A stretch of DNA of 64,000 nt from an uncultured Acetatifactor sp. (GTDB lineage Bacteria; Bacillota; Clostridia; Lachnospirales; Lachnospiraceae). Position numbers and translations under genes: made by a program. Numbering within the stretch: position 1 is the first letter of the stretch; each line of letters opens with the position of its first letter. Shown in pieces: positions 60,916 to 64,000 of this stretch. The stretch lies in NCBI GenBank assembly GCA_910584435.1, contig CAJUAP010000016.1, positions 6,802 to 70,801 on the forward strand, written 5' to 3'. The notes beneath the pieces are model-generated. The model was not told the origin of the DNA. It was given only the letters and a program-made list of their open reading frames with translations, and did not search any database.

Positions 60916-61743
60916 CTACAGCCTTCCCATACCAAGGAACTGTTTCAAACGCTCTATCGCCGCCCTGTCATGCCTTTTAGAAAATCCATGTCTGCCACCC
61001 TCTAAAGGAAAGAACGATACATCCACTGTCCCAGCTTTCTTTTCTCTATTCTCTAAATACATTTCATACGCACGTTTTGAATATTCTATATTCACGATTT
61101 TGTCCTCTGTGCCATGGACAATTAAAACATCTCCTGAAAAATCCTGTATTTCCTGATAAGAGTCCATTCCTATCACATCCCGGACATAACATTTTCCCAG
61201 CTTCATCGGTCCGCAGCGGATCATATCGGGTATATTGTCCGGATCAAATTTAGCAAATATCATCTTTCCGGCCCTTGCATCGTCAGGGATACAGAGGGCA
61301 GGATAAAACAATACTAATTTTGATATGATACTGTTTAACCTTGATGCTGCGATTGCTGATACAAAACCGCCCTGGCTGCATCCCATTAAAAGGATTTCTT
61401 CCGGATTGCTGTATTCCCTTCCCCGTGCATATTGGATGACCGCCTCTAAATCTTTCACCTCTGTTAAAACGGACATCTCCGTTGTCCGGCCGTCGCTTTT
61501 CCCTTTTATCACGCACCCGCCGCAAAAATCAAAGCAGTATGAAACATAGCCCATTTCCGCCAGGGCGACAGCATACTGGCGGACTGTATCCTGAAAAGCC
61601 ATAAAACCATGGCTTACAACTGCAGCCGGCAGACAATCCCCCTCCGGCCTGTACTCCGTACCCCGGATGGTAAGGCCATCTCTTTGGCACGCAAAAGTGC
61701 TTTTGATAATCTTAGCTTTCACCTTATTAGAATAGAACACCAT
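60916..61743 (-). CDS. Alpha/beta hydrolase
   Basis: 275 residues, serine hydrolase fold: nucleophile GCSQGGF, oxyanion/core SHGFMAF, acid in HGTEDKIVN, His in GGRHGFSKRHD. Acyl-peptide or ester hydrolase; substrate unknown. The upstream AATATTCCTCCG region gives a GGAGGAATATT site on its strand. Confidence 0.88.
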   Translation of the reverse strand: MVFYSNKVKAKIIKSTFACQRDGLTIRGTEYRPEGDCLPAAVVSHGFMAFQDTVRQYAVALAEMGYVSYCFDFCGGCVIKGKSDGRTTEMSVLTEVKDLEAVIQYARGREYSNPEEILLMGCSQGGFVSAIAASRLNSIISKLVLFYPALCIPDDARAGKMIFAKFDPDNIPDMIRCGPMKLGKCYVRDVIGMDSYQEIQDFSGDVLIVHGTEDKIVNIEYSKRAYEMYLENREKKAGTVDVSFFPLEGGRHGFSKRHDRAAIERLKQFLGMGRL

Positions 61744-61849
61744 AATATTCCTCCGTAAACGGGTATTTTTTAGCTTTCAACGAAAGTATACCACAAAACA
61801 TAATAAGATTCACGATAGAAAAATATATTCAAGCGAAGTACTGATAATT

Positions 61850-61952
61850 GGGCAAGTGGACGTTTAACAGAAGCACAGCAGAAAAGCTGAAGAAACTGAC
61901 CGTGGAAGAATCTGCAGAGTTTGTGTTTCTGCCTGCTGAAGATATGGAGTAA
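61850..61952 (+). pseudogene. C-terminal gene fragment
   Basis: Open plus frame 'WTFNRSTAEKLKKLTVEESAEFVFLPAEDME' ending in TAA without a start. Remnant of an unidentified gene. Confidence 0.3.
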
Positions 61953-62005
61953 TATTTATATATTCTTGTTGCATTTTCCATAAACTTAACATTTCTAAAA
62001 AACTA

Positions 62006-62033
62006 TTGACAAAACCAAAAAAATCCTTATAAT
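62006..62033 (+). promoter_or_regulatory. Promoter of the MATE gene leader
   Basis: TTGACA, 16-base spacer, TATAAT. The next gene start lies 365 bases on, past a terminator. Confidence 0.75.
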
Positions 62034-62086
62034 ATTTTATTGTAAAATTTTGAGTGGACTTTTCCGGATTGATATGTCATCTTTTT

Positions 62087-62124
62087 GCCACACAGTTATC
62101 AGTTTGATAACTGTGTGGCTTTTT
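62087..62124 (+). terminator. Leader terminator (attenuator candidate)
   Basis: GCCACACAGTTATCA, three bases, TGATAACTGTGTGGC, then TTTTTG. It sits ~50 bases after the probable transcription start, so it would stop or regulate MATE expression. Confidence 0.85.
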
Positions 62125-62271
62125 GTTGTTATAATTCGGATTTTCCAATCACAACGTTAATGAATGCGGTATCTATTTGGATTGGGGCTGGGTATCCCCA
62201 CACTTCAAATCGTTTACTGAAAATAACGATATTTATACTTTGTGTATGGAGTATATGGCTGTTTGTTCTTT

Positions 62272-62355
62272 ATGCTGATAACCGAAAATGCAGAAAAATT
62301 TTATGAGCCTTTTGGTTTTACAAAAAATCCTATTTGTTTTATGACAAACAAATAG
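62272..62355 (+). pseudogene. C-terminal fragment of a GNAT acetyltransferase
   Basis: LITENAEKFYEPFGFTKNP, the typical C-terminus of GNAT enzymes ('A-x-x-F-Y-x-x-x-G-F'), then ICFMTNK and stop. No upstream part remains. Sits in the leader of the MATE gene; overlaps another open frame (62162-62304). Confidence 0.55.
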
Positions 62356-62397
62356 ATACACGTTTTTTTATGTGAGCAAATTAAGGGAGGAATTAAA

Positions 62398-63729
62398 ATG
62401 GACGAAAAATTTATGAAAGAAAAACCTGTATTGCCGTTAATTTTATCAATGTCACTTCCTATGGTACTCTCAATGTTGGTAAATTCTTTATATAACATTG
62501 TAGACAGCTTTTTTGTAGCCCAAATTAGTGAGGACGCTATGACGGCATTGTCATTAGTCTTTCCTGTTCAGAATTTTATCAATGCTGTTGCTATTGGCTT
62601 TGCCATAGGAATTAACGCAGCAATAGCTTTTTATTTGGGTACAGAAGAATATTCAAGGGCAAATATGGCAGCTACACAAGGCATGGTATTTGCTGTTATA
62701 CATAGTATAGTTATTACAGTTAGTGTAATTTCTATTATTCCAACTTTTTTAAGAGTATTTACATCATCAGAACCCGTTATTGATTTCGGTATTCGATATT
62801 CTGTTATAGCCTTTTCTTTTACTTTTATCATTATTTTAGGCGGAACATTTGAAAAAATATTCCAAGCCGTAGGTAATATGAAAGTAACTATGATAAGTAT
62901 GATGTGTGGGTGTATCGCAAATATTATCTTAGACCCAGTGCTTATTTTTGGGATTGGTTTTTTCCCTGCAATGGGAATAGAGGGAGCAGCATTGGCAACC
63001 GGCATTGGACAGACAATAACGCTTGCTATCTATTTAGTTATCTACTTTGTGCGCCCTATTCGTATTCGCATTAGCAGACAATTTCTTACTTTTGATAAAA
63101 AAACAGCTTTCAAACTGTATTTTGTTGGTATACCCGCAACTTTAAATATGGCTTTGCCGTCTGTTTTAATTTCAGCACTAAATTCCATTCTGTCCTCATA
63201 TTCAGAGGTATATATTTTAATTTTAGGAATTTATTATAAATTGCAGACTTTCCTATATCTTCCTGCTAATGGTATCATTCAAGGAATGCGCCCTTTAATT
63301 GGTTATAATTATGGAGCCGGTGAACAAAAGCGTGTTAAGGAAATTTATAATATTGTTCTTTGCATGAGCAGCGTAATTATGGTTTTTGGCACTATTATTT
63401 GTTTGCTCATTCCCGGTCAGCTAATAAACCTGTTTACTCATGCGCCGGAAACAATTCATACCGGGGAAATTGCACTCCGTGTTATTAGTGCAGGCTTTCT
63501 TGTTTCAGCTGTTTCTGTAACTTCATCAGGTGCGTTAGAGGGCTTAGGAAAGGGGATGCCGTCATTAATTATCTCTCTATGCCGTTATATTATCATTATC
63601 ATTCCGTCCGCATTTTTGTTCAGCAAACTTTTTGGCGCAACCGGCGTATGGAATGCCTTTTGGGTGGCTGAATTTATTACAGCAATTATTTCATTTTTTA
63701 TTTATCACAGAACAATAAAATGTAATTAG
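62398..63729 (+). CDS. MATE-family multidrug efflux transporter
   Basis: 443 residues, twelve membrane helices; opening 'PVLPLILSMSLPMVLSMLVNSLYNIVDSFFVA', 'GAALATGIGQ', 'RPLIGYNYGAGEQKRVKE'. Exports cationic drugs by Na+ or H+ antiport. AAGGGAGGAATTAAA site. It is clearly AT-richer (e.g. many TTA, ATT, ATA codons) than the rest of the window, and is preceded by gene fragments, suggesting recent arrival. Confidence 0.93.
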   Translation: MDEKFMKEKPVLPLILSMSLPMVLSMLVNSLYNIVDSFFVAQISEDAMTALSLVFPVQNFINAVAIGFAIGINAAIAFYLGTEEYSRANMAATQGMVFAVIHSIVITVSVISIIPTFLRVFTSSEPVIDFGIRYSVIAFSFTFIIILGGTFEKIFQAVGNMKVTMISMMCGCIANIILDPVLIFGIGFFPAMGIEGAALATGIGQTITLAIYLVIYFVRPIRIRISRQFLTFDKKTAFKLYFVGIPATLNMALPSVLISALNSILSSYSEVYILILGIYYKLQTFLYLPANGIIQGMRPLIGYNYGAGEQKRVKEIYNIVLCMSSVIMVFGTIICLLIPGQLINLFTHAPETIHTGEIALRVISAGFLVSAVSVTSSGALEGLGKGMPSLIISLCRYIIIIIPSAFLFSKLFGATGVWNAFWVAEFITAIISFFIYHRTIKCN

Positions 63730-63889
63730 AAAGGCAACCGCAAACCGGGAGGTGGTAACGTGGGAAATTGTTACTACTGACACTTAACGAACCAGGAGAT
63801 AATTTGTTTGTTTCACCGAATTGGTCACGATTTTTGTGGAAAACAGCCCACAAACACAAATCGTTTGCCTGCTTTTTTATATTCCCCTC

Positions 63890-63918
63890 TTGACATCCGC
63901 TATGCGTTGTATTATACT
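63890..63918 (+). promoter_or_regulatory. Promoter of the GntR gene
   Basis: TTGACA, 17-base spacer, TATACT. The upstream stretch 63730-63889 holds no gene. Confidence 0.8.
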
Positions 63919-63940
63919 GTACTTGTTAAGACAATACAGT
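63916..63940. promoter_or_regulatory. Probable GntR autoregulatory operator
   Basis: ACTGTACTTGT, TAAG, ACAATACAGT: near-perfect inverted repeat covering the transcription start. Confidence 0.6.
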
Positions 63941-63964
63941 TAAAGACAGAAAGGCGGTGGGACT

Positions 63965-64000
63965 TTGGAAATTGTCGTGAGCAACAAAACAAGTCGCCCT
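63965..64000 (+). CDS. GntR/YtrA-type transcription regulator, 5' end only
   Basis: First 12 codons, TTG start after AAGGCGGTG; MEIVVSNKTSRP matches the N-terminus of YtrA-like GntR regulators, which usually control adjacent ABC drug exporters. Cut off by the right edge. Confidence 0.6.
   Translation, partial: MEIVVSNKTSRP

Overview
The window looks like a chromosomal segment of a gut-type Lachnospiraceae (Clostridia, Firmicutes). The signs are Gram-positive style start sites (strong GGAGG, some GTG and TTG starts), a Fe-S-rich anaerobe gene set, a type III glutamine synthetase, a bile-salt-hydrolase family enzyme, a GH51 arabinofuranosidase, the ireB-ruvX-DUF1292 cluster, and the hrcA-grpE-dnaK-dnaJ operon under a CIRCE element. 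Family calls are made by eye from the translated sequence; no database search was run.

Layout. 1-6.4 kb (minus): a Tad (type IVc) pilus operon, tadA-tadB-tadC-Flp-like pilin-DUF4320-TadE-like-CpaB-like-prepilin peptidase; the last gene runs off the left edge. 6.5-11.5 kb (plus): a 38-residue membrane peptide with its own promoter, a small hypothetical gene, an AgrA/AgrC-like LytTR/GHKL two-component pair and a solute-binding lipoprotein without permeases. 11.6-16.1 kb (minus): beta-lactamase-fold hydrolase, arabinofuranosidase, ferredoxin-type aldo/keto reductase. 16.4-20.3 kb (plus): a Cys-rich protein under a promoter like that of the 38-residue peptide, a zinc-ribbon protein, and an RNA ligase/HD-polynucleotide kinase repair pair. 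20.4-31.7 kb (minus): CvfB-like RNA-binding protein, acyl-ACP thioesterase, CPBP protease, a broken GNAT gene, tRNA-Gln, glutamine synthetase III, bile salt hydrolase, a TlpA/CXXC-peptide/ferredoxin membrane module, and trhP/trmR-type tRNA wobble-uridine genes. 31.7-37.6 kb (minus): MltG-like fragment, YlbF, RNase J, a decayed Fur gene, DUF1292, RuvX, IreB, MtaB. 37.9-48.3 kb: HPr-like protein (plus), then ThiI/NifS, AAC(6')-like acetyltransferase, two secreted proteins, RsmE/PrmA and a PNPOx-fold protein. 48.3-59.7 kb (minus): polysaccharide polymerase/ligase, heat-shock operon, DUF6465, UppP, patatin, aminotransferase. 60-64 kb: a patchwork of gene fragments, an alpha/beta hydrolase, then an AT-richer MATE exporter (plus) with an attenuator-like leader, and the first 12 codons of a GntR-type regulator.

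The most unusual property is the repeat content between genes. There are five minisatellites (34, 49, 48, 46 and 18/14 bp units), one of them in frame inside mtaB. There is a dispersed palindrome with AACAGTTCAG/CTGAACTGTT arms at seven or more sites, a ~95-bp dispersed stem-loop element at two sites, paired double hairpins, and a duplicated hairpin element that supplies the last codons of prmA. Two distant loci also share an architecture of -10 box, TTGACA/TGTCAA palindrome and TGAA-loop hairpin, suggesting one shared regulator.
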